A stretch of DNA of 64,000 bases from Acidovorax sp. 1608163 (GCF_003669015.1 NZ_CP033069.1:186001-250000), one strand, 5' to 3'; positions 1 through 9,695 are shown, counted from the first letter of the stretch. The notes: generated by a model not told the origin, from the letters alone. A program made the numbers and translations.

Positions 1-3000
1 CAGCGTCACGCTGTAGCGGCCGTTGCCTAGCAGGTGGGTGGGCTCCAGCGCCTGTGCACCGGGCACTACGGCGCGCACATGGTCGGGCGCTTTTTGCTGG
101 CGGGTGTGCAGCGGCAGGCGGGGCGGCGCCAGGCGCAGTGAGGGCAGCTCGCGCGGTGCACGCTCTTGCAGCAGCGGCAGCACGGCTTCGATGCGGGCAT
201 GCGCCATGCCCCAGCGCTGGGCCACCCCGTCCAGCAGCACATTGGCCAGCGCCACGATGGTCATGCCCTGGTGGTGGGCCATGTAGGTGTGCACCAGCGT
301 GTAGGGTGCGCCGTGCGTCTGGCGTTCGGGGGTGAAGTCCAGCGCTTCGTAAAAGCCATAGCGCCCGCGTGCCGACAGGGCGGCCAGGGTGCGCAGGTTG
401 CTGCAAGCCATGCCCGCATCCACCTGCGTGGCCAGGGCCGTGGCGTAGGGGGCAATCACCAGCTCGCCCACTGGTGCGCGCCGCAGCGCAAGGCGCGGCA
501 CGCCCTGCGGGGCGTACTGGTAGGCCAGCGTGTGGTCGCGCCCGGCGTACGCGCACTCTGAAATGCCCCAGGGCATGGGCAGGGCGCTGCCCGTGGCGGG
601 GTGCCGCAGGGTTTCGGCGCTGTGGGCCTGGGCTTGCGCCTGCACGTAGTCGCGGTGCTCGCGCAGGGCCGATCGGCCCGCCTCGCCCAGCGCGCTCAGG
701 TGGGGCTCGGCCATCACCAGCGTGGGCATGAGGTACTCGAACATCGAGCCCGACCAGGACCGCAGCACGGCGCGGTGCCCGCTGGCAAAGAACGGGCGGC
801 CCAGCGCGGCCCAGTGGCGCACGGGCACGTCGCCCTTGGCCACGGCCAGCAAGCTGGTGGTGCGCGACTCAGACGCCAGCAGGTCATAAAACGATGCGTC
901 CAGTTGCTGCTCTTCCACCCGGTAGCCAATGTGCAGCAGATGCCGCCGTGGGTGGTACAGAAACCGGAAATCGGCCTGCCACGCCAGCGCATCCAGCGCC
1001 TCGGCCACCGCCATCAGGCGCTGGGCGGCCGCCTGCGCGCCGCCGGGCTGCTGGGCGGCAGCGCGGTCGCGCTCGGCCGATTGCAGCGTGGCCAGGTGGT
1101 CTGCCAGCAGCCACTGCAGCTCGTCGTGCGCGGTGGGCGGGGTCTGCACGATGGCCGGGTAGTGCGGCAGCGCCATGCTGTGCAGCTCTTGCTGGGCGCG
1201 CGCCAGCAGGGCGGCGTAGGCGTCGCTTGAGGTGGGGTCGGGTGTCGGGTCGGACGCTGGTTGCAGGGGCTCTGCATTGGGCATGCCCAGCAACTGGCAC
1301 AGCGCGCTTTGGTGCAACAGGCTGCGGGTGCCGTGCTGCAGCGAATCCAGCCAGGGCTGCAGCCGCGCCCGAGAGGCGCGCACGGCCAGCACGCTGGCGG
1401 CGGGGTTCAGCGGGCCTGATGGGCTCAAGGTGTTGTGCGCCAAGGCGCTGCAGGCCTGGGCCACGGCGACCAGGTGGGCGCTGAGGTTGCCGCTGTCCAC
1501 GGTGGAGACGTAGCGCGGCAGCAGGGGCTGCAGCGTTTCGGTGTCGTACCAGTTCAAAAAGTGCCCCCGGTGGCGTTCCATGCCTTGCAACGTGGCCAGG
1601 GTGGCCTCCAGGCGCAGCAGCAGGTCTTGCGTGCCAATCCATCCAAACTCACGTGCGCAGGTGGCGCTGAGCAGGTACAGCCCGATGTTGGTGGGTGAGG
1701 TGCGGTGCGCCAGCATTTCGTAGGGGGCGGTCTGCAGGTTGTCGGGCGGCAGGTGGTGGTTGGCAGCGTCCACGCAGCGCTCAAACAGCCGCCAGGTGTC
1801 GCGCACCACACCTTCGAGCAGCAGACGGTCTGGCGCCGTCAGCGCCTGTGCGCTGCCGCGTTGGCGGGCGGCGTTGGCACCCCACACCAGCAGCGGCGCC
1901 AGGGCCCACAGTGCCAGCACCGGCCACGCCAGTGCGGGCGGCACGCTGTCCCCACCCCAGGCCCACAGCACAGCCGCAGTGGCCAAGGCCAGCCAGGGTG
2001 CCAGGGTGTGGCGGCGCAGGGTGGGGCCCAGGCGGGTGACCAGGTTGTTTTGGGCGGTTTCGGCGGTGGTCCACTGCAGCAGATTCAGGCGGCTGGCGGC
2101 CTGGCGGTGCACGGTGCGCACCACGGCGTCGGCCATCAGCCAGGCTTGCTGGGGCAGCAGCGCCAGGTGCCACACGCCGCTGGCCAGCGCGCGCAGCAAG
2201 TCGGCCCCTGCGGCATGGGCAAAGCGCAGGCCCACCAGCCCAAAGCGGGCAGGCACGCCGCCCGCCAGCGCGCCCATCAGCGGTGCGGCCATGTGGGCCG
2301 CCAGCACCACGGCCAAGGTGGCGGCCAGGGGCAGGCCCACGCCCGCAAAGGACAGCCACAGCAGCAGCAGCGAGGCCGGGGCCAGCAGCGAGCGGCGCAG
2401 GTTGTCTGCCATCTTCCAGCGGTGGATGGGCGACAGCCCCCAGCGCCGGGCGTGCCGCAAAAAGGGCCACAGCTGCCAGTCGCCCCGCGTCCAGCGGTGC
2501 AGGCGGGCAGCGGCGCTGTCGCTGTGTTCGGGCTCGGCTTCGACCAGCGTGACGTCGCTGACCATGGCGCAGCGCGCCAGCGCGCCTTCGAGCAGGTCGT
2601 GGCTGAGCACCTGGTCGGCGGGCAAGCGCCCGCCCAGCACCGCGTGCACGGTGGCCACATGCAGCAGGCCCTTGCCGGTGAAGCTGCCTTCGGCAAACAC
2701 GTCCTGGTACACGTCCGAGGTCATGGCGCTGTAGGGGTCCAGCCCTTGCTGCCCGGCAAAAATCCACTGCCACAGGGTGGCGTGGCGCTGCGCGGGCAGC
2801 GGCGCCAGCACGCGCGGCTGCAAAATGCCGTAGCCCTGCACCACGCGCAGGCCGCTGGCGTCGAGGCGGGGCTGGTTTTGCGGGTGTTCGGCCACGCCCA
2901 CCAGGCTGCGCAGGCGCCCCGGGGGCAGCAGCGTGTCGCTGTCGAGCGTGAGCACGTAGCGCGTGTCTGCGGCCAGTTGCGACAGTGTGCCCAGCGGCAT

Positions 3001-5010
3001 GAAGGCGCCGGGCATTTCGGTGGCCAGCTCGGCCACCAGTTGTTCGAGCTTGCCGCGCTTGCGCTCCCAGCCCATCCATTGCTGCTGCGTGGCGCTGTAG
3101 GTGCGGGCGCGGTGCAGCAGCACAAAGCGGGGGGGCTGGCCAGCGGCCACCGGGTGTTGGGCGTTCAGGGCCTGCAGCTGTGCGCTGGCCAGTGCCAGCA
3201 GTTCGGCGTCTGCGGGCAGGGTGGGGCTTGGGGCGTCCACGTCGTCGCTCAGCAGGGCAAACTGGGCGCAGGGCTCGGGGTTGGCCAGGTAGTGCAGGTG
3301 CATGCGGTGGGCCAGTCGCGCAATGGCGCCGGGGCTGCTGAGCATGGCGGGCACGGCCACCAGGACGCGCGCGGTGGGCGGTATACCGCCGGGCAGCAGG
3401 TAGCGCGGCATGTAGCTGGGGCGAATGGACTCGCCCACCAGTCGGTTGACCACCGCCACCACGATCTCGGACGCTGGCAAAAGCAGCAGCAACGCCACGC
3501 CTGCGAAGCTGCCCAGGCCCGCCAGCCAGGCCAGGTCTGCGCCACCGTCTTCCACGTCTGCAGCCATGAATGCCGCTGGTGAAGGCCACGGGCCAGGAGG
3601 CCAGGTGGGCAAGGCATGCCACAGCGGCGCCAGCCACCAGGCCAGCAGGGCCAGTGTGCCCACCAGCAGCGCGCCCAGGTACCAGGGCACGCGCAGGGCG
3701 CGCACGGCGGCGTGCCACAGCGCAGCGGCGGTGATGGCGTGGTGGCGCACGCCCAGGGCTTGCTCCAGCGCGGCCCGGCCCGGCCCTTGCAGCCAGTAGC
3801 CCGCCAGGGCGCTGTGCTGGGTGCTGTGCGGTGTGTGGCTGGGCGCTGCGGCTTCACCGCCCGTGCCCACCCCGCTGCCCATGTGCGCTATCAGCGTTTG
3901 CGCCACGGCCGCTTCGCCGCAGTGGCTGCGGGCCGACAGGCGCTCAATGCCGTGCAGTGTGGTGTTGCGTGTGGACTCGTCTTCTGCCGCAAACACGGGC
4001 GACTGCAGCATGGCGCGCAGCACCAGGCTCGTCTGTCCCACGATGTCGCTCCAGTCGGCCGCGCCAATGAGCCGCAGCGCCGTGACGGCATTGCCCATGC
4101 TGAGCTGGTCTGCAGCCTGGTTGATCTGCTGCTGTGTTTGCAGCGCGGCCAGGTCGGGCACCGCGCCTGCCAGCCATTGCTGCACGGGCCATTGGGGCGC
4201 TGCCGAGGCCGCTTCCCTGCTATCCCCACTGGTGCCGCCCTGCGCCCTGCGCCCCGCCATGGCTTGTGCCAGATGCACCAAAAACACGGCCCCCACGCCG
4301 CGCCGCTCCATGGCGGCCCAGGCCGCGTCCAGGGTGGGCAGCGTCAGGTCGTTGCAGCGGGCTGCGCACAGGCTGGCCAGCTCTTGCGCGGCCTTGTGGC
4401 TGGCCAGCCGCTCGGCCAGGCGGCGCAGGTTCTCAATCAGTACCACCCGCAGCGTGGTGGGCAGCGCCCACAGCTCGCCTTGGCTCAGCTCGCAGGTCTC
4501 TTGGTAGGCGTTCAGAAAATGCACCAGCAGGGGCTCGTCAAACGCGCTGTCGGTGTGCGCCACAAACGACCAGGCCACGCCATACACGCGTGGCAGCCCC
4601 ACCAGCGGGGCGTTTTGCAGCACGGGCAGCGAGCGGTAGTAGCGCGGCGGCAGCCCGGCGTGGATCTCTTTGAGCTGGCTCTCGATCAGGTGGAAGTTGT
4701 CAAACAGCCATTCGGCGGCGGGGCTGATGGTGTGCTCTTCATGGGGCGCATCAAAGAGGTAGCGGTGGGCCGAGCGCAACGCGCGGATGTTGCTTTGCAG
4801 CCGGGGGTAGAACGTGGCCCGCCCAAACGGGGCCTTGCGGGCGCGGTGCGTGTTGCCCAGGTGCCTGCCGTGCTCCTCAAAGCGTGCCAGGCCAAACACC
4901 TCGGCGCGCACCGGCTCCAGCACCGCGCCAGCGCGTGCGTCCAGCATGCCCTCCATCGCGGCGGGCACCCAGGGCCACTGCGCGCGCAGCGCCCTGCGCG
5001 CCGCGCTCAC
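1..5010 (-). CDS. ndvB: Cyclic beta-1,2-glucan synthase, 3' end beyond the window
   Basis: An open frame runs without a stop from a GTG at 5010-5008 to position 1, so 1670 codons are visible and the end is missing. The family makes cyclic beta-1,2-glucans from UDP-glucose at the inner membrane and exports them to the periplasm. An N-terminal region (AEWLFDNFHLIESQLKEI near residue 100) is followed by membrane segments near residues 440 and 505, a GT84 core with TLDSDTLLPPG near residue 690, more membrane segments, and a glucoamylase-like domain with PWGISECAYAG near residue 1485. The last visible residues (LEPTHLLGNGRYSVTL) match the start of the family's phosphorylase-like GH94 part, which must lie to the left. 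Rhizobial NdvB/ChvB are about 2800 residues. The GTG overlaps the stop of the upstream small gene (GTGA), so translation is probably coupled. Family assignment is firm; the start is inferred from the overlap. Confidence 0.9.
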   Translation of the reverse strand, partial: MSAARRALRAQWPWVPAAMEGMLDARAGAVLEPVRAEVFGLARFEEHGRHLGNTHRARKAPFGRATFYPRLQSNIRALRSAHRYLFDAPHEEHTISPAAEWLFDNFHLIESQLKEIHAGLPPRYYRSLPVLQNAPLVGLPRVYGVAWSFVAHTDSAFDEPLLVHFLNAYQETCELSQGELWALPTTLRVVLIENLRRLAERLASHKAAQELASLCAARCNDLTLPTLDAAWAAMERRGVGAVFLVHLAQAMAGRRAQGGTSGDSREAASAAPQWPVQQWLAGAVPDLAALQTQQQINQAADQLSMGNAVTALRLIGAADWSDIVGQTSLVLRAMLQSPVFAAEDESTRNTTLHGIERLSARSHCGEAAVAQTLIAHMGSGVGTGGEAAAPSHTPHSTQHSALAGYWLQGPGRAALEQALGVRHHAITAAALWHAAVRALRVPWYLGALLVGTLALLAWWLAPLWHALPTWPPGPWPSPAAFMAADVEDGGADLAWLAGLGSFAGVALLLLLPASEIVVAVVNRLVGESIRPSYMPRYLLPGGIPPTARVLVAVPAMLSSPGAIARLAHRMHLHYLANPEPCAQFALLSDDVDAPSPTLPADAELLALASAQLQALNAQHPVAAGQPPRFVLLHRARTYSATQQQWMGWERKRGKLEQLVAELATEMPGAFMPLGTLSQLAADTRYVLTLDSDTLLPPGRLRSLVGVAEHPQNQPRLDASGLRVVQGYGILQPRVLAPLPAQRHATLWQWIFAGQQGLDPYSAMTSDVYQDVFAEGSFTGKGLLHVATVHAVLGGRLPADQVLSHDLLEGALARCAMVSDVTLVEAEPEHSDSAAARLHRWTRGDWQLWPFLRHARRWGLSPIHRWKMADNLRRSLLAPASLLLLWLSFAGVGLPLAATLAVVLAAHMAAPLMGALAGGVPARFGLVGLRFAHAAGADLLRALASGVWHLALLPQQAWLMADAVVRTVHRQAASRLNLLQWTTAETAQNNLVTRLGPTLRRHTLAPWLALATAAVLWAWGGDSVPPALAWPVLALWALAPLLVWGANAARQRGSAQALTAPDRLLLEGVVRDTWRLFERCVDAANHHLPPDNLQTAPYEMLAHRTSPTNIGLYLLSATCAREFGWIGTQDLLLRLEATLATLQGMERHRGHFLNWYDTETLQPLLPRYVSTVDSGNLSAHLVAVAQACSALAHNTLSPSGPLNPAASVLAVRASRARLQPWLDSLQHGTRSLLHQSALCQLLGMPNAEPLQPASDPTPDPTSSDAYAALLARAQQELHSMALPHYPAIVQTPPTAHDELQWLLADHLATLQSAERDRAAAQQPGGAQAAAQRLMAVAEALDALAWQADFRFLYHPRRHLLHIGYRVEEQQLDASFYDLLASESRTTSLLAVAKGDVPVRHWAALGRPFFASGHRAVLRSWSGSMFEYLMPTLVMAEPHLSALGEAGRSALREHRDYVQAQAQAHSAETLRHPATGSALPMPWGISECAYAGRDHTLAYQYAPQGVPRLALRRAPVGELVIAPYATALATQVDAGMACSNLRTLAALSARGRYGFYEALDFTPERQTHGAPYTLVHTYMAHHQGMTIVALANVLLDGVAQRWGMAHARIEAVLPLLQERAPRELPSLRLAPPRLPLHTRQQKAPDHVRAVVPGAQALEPTHLLGNGRYSVTL

Positions 5011-5252
5011 AGCGCCAGCGATACCGCACCCACCAGCAGTGTGATGACCAGCACCACCGTGACCACATGCTCAGCCACCACGGCCTGCAGCCACAGGGCG
5101 CCCGTGAGCAGGCTGTCCATGGGCCCACGCAAGGCGCCGCAGTGCTGCAGGTGCTCGCCCAGGCTGGACAACTCCAGCAGCGACACATCGGCAGGCTGCC
5201 CCGCACAGGCGGTGTCCCAGGCGCAGGTTGGGGGGTGGATGGGGTGGGTCAT
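5007..5252 (-). CDS. Small membrane protein coupled to the glucan synthase
   Basis: An 81-residue protein with a perfect AGGAGG seven bases before its ATG. Its last 25 or so residues (VVAEHVVTVVLVITLLVGAVSLAL) form one hydrophobic segment; the N-terminal half is soluble and has two cysteines. Its stop overlaps the GTG of the cyclic glucan synthase by four bases, so the two are almost certainly one operon. I recognise no family. Its position suggests a partner or assembly factor of the synthase, but it could equally be a leader gene whose translation delivers ribosomes to the large gene. Confidence 0.75.
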   Translation of the reverse strand: MTHPIHPPTCAWDTACAGQPADVSLLELSSLGEHLQHCGALRGPMDSLLTGALWLQAVVAEHVVTVVLVITLLVGAVSLAL

Positions 5253-5771
5253 GGCGGCCTCCTGTGGCGGGTGAACGGCACGGCGGCGGTGCCGCCCTGC
5301 TCTGGTTCACTTGTACCGACCGGATGCCGGGGCGTCTGTGCGTTGACGAACACAACCTGGGCCCTTGGCACTGGCAACTCTGCTGGGGCACCATGGAGAA
5401 CAAGGCTGTGTAGGTAGAGGGAAAAAGAGGATCTGGCGCTTGATATATATACGCTAGCAGCTATCAAAAATGTAGTGCGATGGAGGCTGAAGAGACAGTG
5501 CAGTGAAGGAGGGTGCCCACTTCGCCACCTGGCTAGCCTGCGCCGCGCTGTCACGCCATGGCGCTCGATCTGTCATACCGCCGTCACAGCGCGTGGGCAA
5601 GCTCTCGCTTGTCTTCATCTTGTTGTGTTTTTGGACTGTCATGCCTGTTCTGTCTGCATCCTCCATCGTCTCCCGCATCGCTGCCAACATGGCCCACGTG
5701 GCCCACGCCAGCAATGCCACCGCCATGGCCCTGCTGGCCGTCACCGCACGCGCTTGGGCGCTGCCCGTGGC
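5253..5771. other. Intergenic region, no gene seen
   Basis: This 519-base stretch lies upstream of the glucan synthase operon and downstream of a LysR gene. It holds one copy of the TAGCGCTT palindrome family at 5431-5469 and must contain the promoter of the glucan synthase operon, although I see no convincing -35/-10 pair. Short open frames on both strands have no ribosome-binding site, no recognisable domain and overlap the LysR gene, so none is called. Confidence 0.6.
5431..5469 (-). repeat. Dispersed TAGCGCTT palindrome, copy 1
   Basis: Read on the minus strand it starts TGATAGCTGCTAGCG, then an AT-rich loop, then AAGCGCCAGATCC. The right arm is degenerate compared with the best copies. 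Confidence 0.7.
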
Positions 5772-6761
5772 TCAGCCTGCCCCCATCGCGCTGGCCAAGT
5801 AATCCACCCACGCCCGCACCCGGCTGGGCAAAAACCGGTTGGGCGGGTACAGCAGCCACGCCGTGCCTGAATAGGCCGTGTCGTGCCGCCATGCGGTCAG
5901 CACCCGCACCAGCGCGCTGCTGGCCAGGGCCGCTTGGGCCGCAAATCCCGGCAGGCTGGCAATGCCCAGGCCCGCAATGGCGGCCTCGCGCCGCATCTCG
6001 CTGTGGTTGACCACGTAGCGCCCGTGCACTGACACGGTGGCTTGTTCCCCATCCTGCAGCGGCTTTGGGCCTGCTGGGTCGTTTCTCTTTCCCTTGGTTG
6101 GCGCCACGCGCTGCGTGAACCGCCAGCGCCGGTCGCTCGGGTCTTCGCCCAGGTAAATGCAGTCGTGCGCGGCCAGCTCGCCCGGGTGCTGCGGCGTGCC
6201 ACGGCGCGCCAGGTAGGCGGGGCTGGCGCACACGATGTGCTCCACCGCCTCCAGCGGGCGGCCCGCCAGCCCGGGCGGGGGTGTGTCGGTGATGCGAATG
6301 GCCAGGTCCACATCTTCGGCAAACAGGTCCACCACCCGGTCGGTCACCACCAGCTGCACATCGACCTGCGGGTGCGCCGCCAGAAACGGGGGCACCAGTG
6401 GGTGGATGCGCTGGCGCCCATAGGCCTTGGGCACGCTCATGCGCACCAGCCCCTGCGGGGTGTGGGTGTGCTGCTCGGCCAGTTGCAGCACCTCGCGGGC
6501 GGCGCTGTCCAGTGCCTGGCAGCGGGTGTAGGCGGCGTGGCCTGCTTCGGTCAGCCGCAGCTTGCGGGTGGTGCGCTCGAGCAGGCGCACCTGCAGCAAG
6601 CCTTCCAGCCGTGCCACTTGCCGACTCACGGCCGACGGTGTGGTGCCCAGCGCCCGCGCCGCGCCAGAAAAACTGCCCGCCTCCACCACCCGGGCAAACA
6701 CGGCCATGTCGGTCAGGTGCGCCAGGTGCGCGATGGGTGCCAAGGCTTCATTTGTGCGCAT
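5772..6761 (-). CDS. LysR-family transcriptional regulator
   Basis: A 329-residue LysR regulator. The N-terminal winged helix reads VFARVVEAGSFSGAARALG followed by TPSAVSRQVARLEGLL, and the substrate-binding domain has the common ASPAYLARRGTP segment. The substrate domain carries an extra stretch of about 20 residues (VAPTKGKRNDPAGPKPLQDG) before the last third, unusual for the family. I chose the ATG at 6761; a TTG three codons upstream and an internal ATG at 6707 are alternatives, and 6707 would give the more usual spacing to the helix-turn-helix. The gene is divergent from a DMT-type exporter at 6828, the probable target. A perfect dyad GAACAA-N3-TTGTTC (6765-6779) sits just before the start codon. 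Confidence 0.9.
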   Translation of the reverse strand: MRTNEALAPIAHLAHLTDMAVFARVVEAGSFSGAARALGTTPSAVSRQVARLEGLLQVRLLERTTRKLRLTEAGHAAYTRCQALDSAAREVLQLAEQHTHTPQGLVRMSVPKAYGRQRIHPLVPPFLAAHPQVDVQLVVTDRVVDLFAEDVDLAIRITDTPPPGLAGRPLEAVEHIVCASPAYLARRGTPQHPGELAAHDCIYLGEDPSDRRWRFTQRVAPTKGKRNDPAGPKPLQDGEQATVSVHGRYVVNHSEMRREAAIAGLGIASLPGFAAQAALASSALVRVLTAWRHDTAYSGTAWLLYPPNRFLPSRVRAWVDYLASAMGAG

Positions 6762-6764
6762 GGG

Positions 6765-6779
6765 GAACAAATGTTGTTC
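6765..6779. promoter_or_regulatory. Perfect dyad between lysR and the exporter gene
   Basis: GAACAA and TTGTTC arms separated by ATG lie immediately upstream of the LysR start and about 50 bases before the divergent exporter gene. The position is right for an autoregulatory operator; binding is inferred. Confidence 0.35.
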
Positions 6780-6827
6780 TGAAAGGCTGGATTATCAGCA
6801 TGGCTGCGCAAATTTACGATCGCAGGC

Positions 6828-7778
6828 ATGAACTCTCCCGCCGCCGTGCACAGCGCTTCCTCCCTGGCAACCGCCCCATCCCCCCTGCTGCGCGGTGCCG
6901 ACCTGGCCCTGCTGTTGGTGGCCATCGTCTGGGGCACCAGCTACGGCGTGGCCAAGGGGGCGCTGGCGTTTTACCCGGTGCTCGGTTTTTTGGCCGTGCG
7001 CTTCTTGCTCACCACGGCCTTGCTGGCACCGGTGGCGCTGCGCGGCACCACGGCCGCGCAGCGGTGGGGCGCGCTGCGCAAGGGGCTGCCGCTCGGGGCT
7101 TTGTTGCTGTCCATTTTTGTGTGCGAAACCTATGGCGTGGCCCACACGCCCGCCAGCCGCGCCGCCTTCCTCATCAGCCTGTGCGTGGTCTTCACCCCCG
7201 TGGCCGAATGGGCGCTGATGGGCCAGCGCCCCAGCCGGGCCGTGTGGATGTGCGTGGCCGTGTCGCTGTGCGGCGCACTGCTGCTGGCCGGGGGCTGGCA
7301 GGGCGCCTGGAGCGGGGGCGATGCCCTCATGCTGGCCGCCGCCGTGCTGCGCGCCCTCATGGCCTGCGCCACCGCACGGGCGGCCCGCCACATCTCGCCC
7401 AGCGCAGCCCCGGGCGCGGCACCCGTGCCTGTGCTGCTGCTCACCACCGTGCAGTCGGCCGTGGTGGGCCTGGGCACCCTGGCCATGGGCTGGGCGCTGC
7501 TGCCGCAAGGCCTGCCGCCCCTGCCCACTTGGGCCGCCGCCAGCGCCTTCTGGTGGGCCACCGCCTACCTGGTGCTGGGCTGCACCGTGTTCGCCCTGGT
7601 GGCGCAAAACTGGGCCCTCAAACACACCAGCCCCAGCCGCGTGGGCCTGCTCACCGGCACCGAGCCCGCCTGGGGGGCGCTGTTTGCCGTGGCCTGGCTG
7701 GGCGAGAGCCTGGGGCCGCAAGGCTGGCTGGGCGGGGCGCTGGTGGTGGGGGCGGCGCTGTGGATGGCGCGGCGGTGA
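6828..7778 (+). CDS. EamA/DMT-family transporter
   Basis: A 316-residue inner-membrane protein with about ten hydrophobic segments and two repeated EamA halves, beginning with LALLLVAIVWGTSYGVAKG, the usual start of the drug/metabolite transporter family. The second half contains AYLVLGCTVFALVAQNWALK and TGTEPAWGALFAVAWLGE, matching the family's helix 9-10 signature. Members export amino acids, purines or drugs; the substrate cannot be read from sequence. It is divergent from the LysR gene at 5772, a common arrangement in which the regulator controls the exporter. Confidence 0.9.
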   Translation: MNSPAAVHSASSLATAPSPLLRGADLALLLVAIVWGTSYGVAKGALAFYPVLGFLAVRFLLTTALLAPVALRGTTAAQRWGALRKGLPLGALLLSIFVCETYGVAHTPASRAAFLISLCVVFTPVAEWALMGQRPSRAVWMCVAVSLCGALLLAGGWQGAWSGGDALMLAAAVLRALMACATARAARHISPSAAPGAAPVPVLLLTTVQSAVVGLGTLAMGWALLPQGLPPLPTWAAASAFWWATAYLVLGCTVFALVAQNWALKHTSPSRVGLLTGTEPAWGALFAVAWLGESLGPQGWLGGALVVGAALWMARR

Positions 7779-7798
7779 GGGGATGACGCGCTGGTACG

Positions 7799-8695
7799 TC
7801 AAGCCGCCTTCACGTAGTCAACAAAGGCTCTCAGCGGTGCCGGTACCAGGCGGCGGCCGGGGTAGTACAAAAACGGGCCAGAGAACTGTGGCCACCACGT
7901 CTGTAGCACGGGCACGAGCGCGCCCTGGTCCAGATGGGGTTGCAACCAGTCGCGGAAAAGATAGACGATGCCCATGCCTCTGATGGCCGCATCTACGGCC
8001 AGGTCTGCGGCAGCGCCCCCTTGCACCAGAAGGGCAGGCACGGGGTTCACGGTCAGTGTTTCACTGCCTTGATGAAACTCCCACGGCGGAAGGTTGCCGC
8101 TTGGAAAACGCAGACGCAGGCAGTCATGCTCCAGTAGCGCGTGCGGATGGGCGGGCATCCCTCGGCGGGAGATGTAGCCCGGTGCTGCAGCGCAGGCGAA
8201 CTGTTGCACCTTGGGCCCTATGGGGACCGCGATCATGTCTTGCTCCAGGCTTTCGCTGTAGCGGATGCCCGCATCACAACCGGCGGCCAGCACATCGACA
8301 AAACTGTCTTCCGCAACCACCTCCACCGTGATGTCGGGGTAAGCCGTTTTGAACCCCGGCAGTAGCGCCGGAAGCACCAGTTTGCAGGCGGCAACGGGCA
8401 CGTTCAGGCGCAGCGTGCCCGCAGGGCGGTCACGCAAGGAGTTGACCGCATCGAGTGCGTCCCCTACCTCCTGCAGCGCGGGGGCGAGTCGCTCCAGCAG
8501 TCGCTGCCCGGCTTCGGTCGGTGCCACGCTGCGGGTAGTGCGGTTCAGCAGGCGCACGCCCAGTTGTCCTTCCAGTCTCCGCACGGCCTCGCTGATGGCC
8601 GATGCACTGACACCCTGCTGCTTGGCCGCTCCGCGAAAACCTTGGGCTTTCGCTACGGCCAGCAGTGCTTTGAGGTCGTTCAGGTCCACATTCAT
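7799..8695 (-). CDS. LysR-family transcriptional regulator
   Basis: A 298-residue LysR protein. The N-terminus MNVDLNDLKALLAVAKAQGF and the helix VSASAISEAVRRLEGQLG are typical; the effector domain ends in a segment (FLYYPGRRLVPAPLRAFVDYV) characteristic of the group that regulates small oxidoreductases. The ATG at 8695 is preferred over an in-frame upstream codon at 8725 because it begins directly at the helix-turn-helix. It is convergent with the exporter gene, with only 20 bases between the two stops, and divergent from the aldo/keto reductase at 8805, its likely target. Confidence 0.9.
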   Translation of the reverse strand: MNVDLNDLKALLAVAKAQGFRGAAKQQGVSASAISEAVRRLEGQLGVRLLNRTTRSVAPTEAGQRLLERLAPALQEVGDALDAVNSLRDRPAGTLRLNVPVAACKLVLPALLPGFKTAYPDITVEVVAEDSFVDVLAAGCDAGIRYSESLEQDMIAVPIGPKVQQFACAAAPGYISRRGMPAHPHALLEHDCLRLRFPSGNLPPWEFHQGSETLTVNPVPALLVQGGAAADLAVDAAIRGMGIVYLFRDWLQPHLDQGALVPVLQTWWPQFSGPFLYYPGRRLVPAPLRAFVDYVKAA

Positions 8696-8804
8696 TGTGC
8701 GCCATTCTGCACAAGCTGTGCGCACTGTGCGGGCTTATCAATTCTTTGGTGCGTTTCTACACTGCGACCCATCCCCATTCACCCTCGCAACCAAGGACCA
8801 CTTC

Positions 8805-9695
8805 ATGCACTCTCTTGAACAAGCTGGCACGTTTTTGCTCGGTAGCCGCCCTGTCTTCCGTCTGGGCTACGGTGCCATGCAGTTGGCGGGGCCAGGGGTC
8901 TTTGGGCCACCCAAGGACAAAGCAGCCGCCCTGTCGGTGCTGCGCACGGCTGTGGAAAGCGGCGTCAATCACATCGACACCAGCGACTTCTATGGCCCCC
9001 ACATCACCAACCAACTCATTCGTGAGGCGCTCAGCCCCTACCGAGGTGACCTGACCATCGTGACCAAAATCGGTGCGCGCCGAGACGATCAAGGCGCTTG
9101 GCTGCCGGCAGCATCGGCGCATGAGCTGACTCAGGCTGTGCACGATAACCTTCGCAATCTGGGTGCGGACGTGCTCGATGTCGTGAACCTGCGCGTGATG
9201 TTCAATGCGTTTGGCCCGAGCGAAGGCGCTATTGAGGAGCAGGTCAGCGTGCTGGCCGAGCTGCAACAGCAGGGGCTGGTTCGCCACATTGGCCTGAGCA
9301 ATGTCACCCGGACCCAGGTCGCTGAGGCCCAGCGCCTGTGCACTGTGGTTTGCGTGCAAAACCAATACAACCTGGCACATCGTCAGGACGATGCTTTGGT
9401 GGACGAACTGGCACGCCAAGGCATTGCGTATGTCCCGTTTTTCCCGCTGGGAGGATTCAGCCCGCTGCAGTCGACCCAGTTGTCGAGCATCGCCCTGCGG
9501 CTGGGGGCCACGCCGCTGCAAGTGGCGCTGGCATGGTTGCTGAAGCGGTCACCCAATGTGCTGTTGATTCCGGGCACCTCGTCCGTCGATCACCTGCGGC
9601 AAAACCTGGCCAGTGCGCAACTCGCGCTTGCACCCGAAGTGCTCGCAGAACTCGATTGCGTGGTGCAGGACCGCGCGGGCAACCACCCGGCGTAA
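8805..9695 (+). CDS. Aldo/keto reductase
   Basis: A 296-residue NADPH-dependent oxidoreductase with the aldo/keto reductase barrel. Visible catalytic elements are the Asp and Tyr of VNHIDTSDFYGP, the Lys of VTKIGARRD, and the strand VRHIGLSNVT; the C-terminal cofactor-binding segment is LLIPGTSSVDHLRQNL. The order and spacing resemble the E. coli YdbC type. AAGGA lies eight bases before the ATG. An open frame extends upstream to 8349 but that part is antisense to the LysR gene and is not coding. The gene is divergent from lysR at 7799, which probably regulates it. The physiological carbonyl substrate is unknown. Confidence 0.92.
   Translation: MHSLEQAGTFLLGSRPVFRLGYGAMQLAGPGVFGPPKDKAAALSVLRTAVESGVNHIDTSDFYGPHITNQLIREALSPYRGDLTIVTKIGARRDDQGAWLPAASAHELTQAVHDNLRNLGADVLDVVNLRVMFNAFGPSEGAIEEQVSVLAELQQQGLVRHIGLSNVTRTQVAEAQRLCTVVCVQNQYNLAHRQDDALVDELARQGIAYVPFFPLGGFSPLQSTQLSSIALRLGATPLQVALAWLLKRSPNVLLIPGTSSVDHLRQNLASAQLALAPEVLAELDCVVQDRAGNHPA

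Noticed and set aside
1705..5274. Two long plus-strand open frames and a 645-codon minus frame in the glucan synthase region
   Set aside because: They are Arg/Gln/Gly-rich shadows of the glucan synthase frame, which carries GT84 and glucoamylase motifs.
5503..5802. 99-codon plus-strand open frame with a hydrophobic centre
   Set aside because: No ribosome-binding site or family similarity; the 3' part is antisense to the end of the LysR gene.
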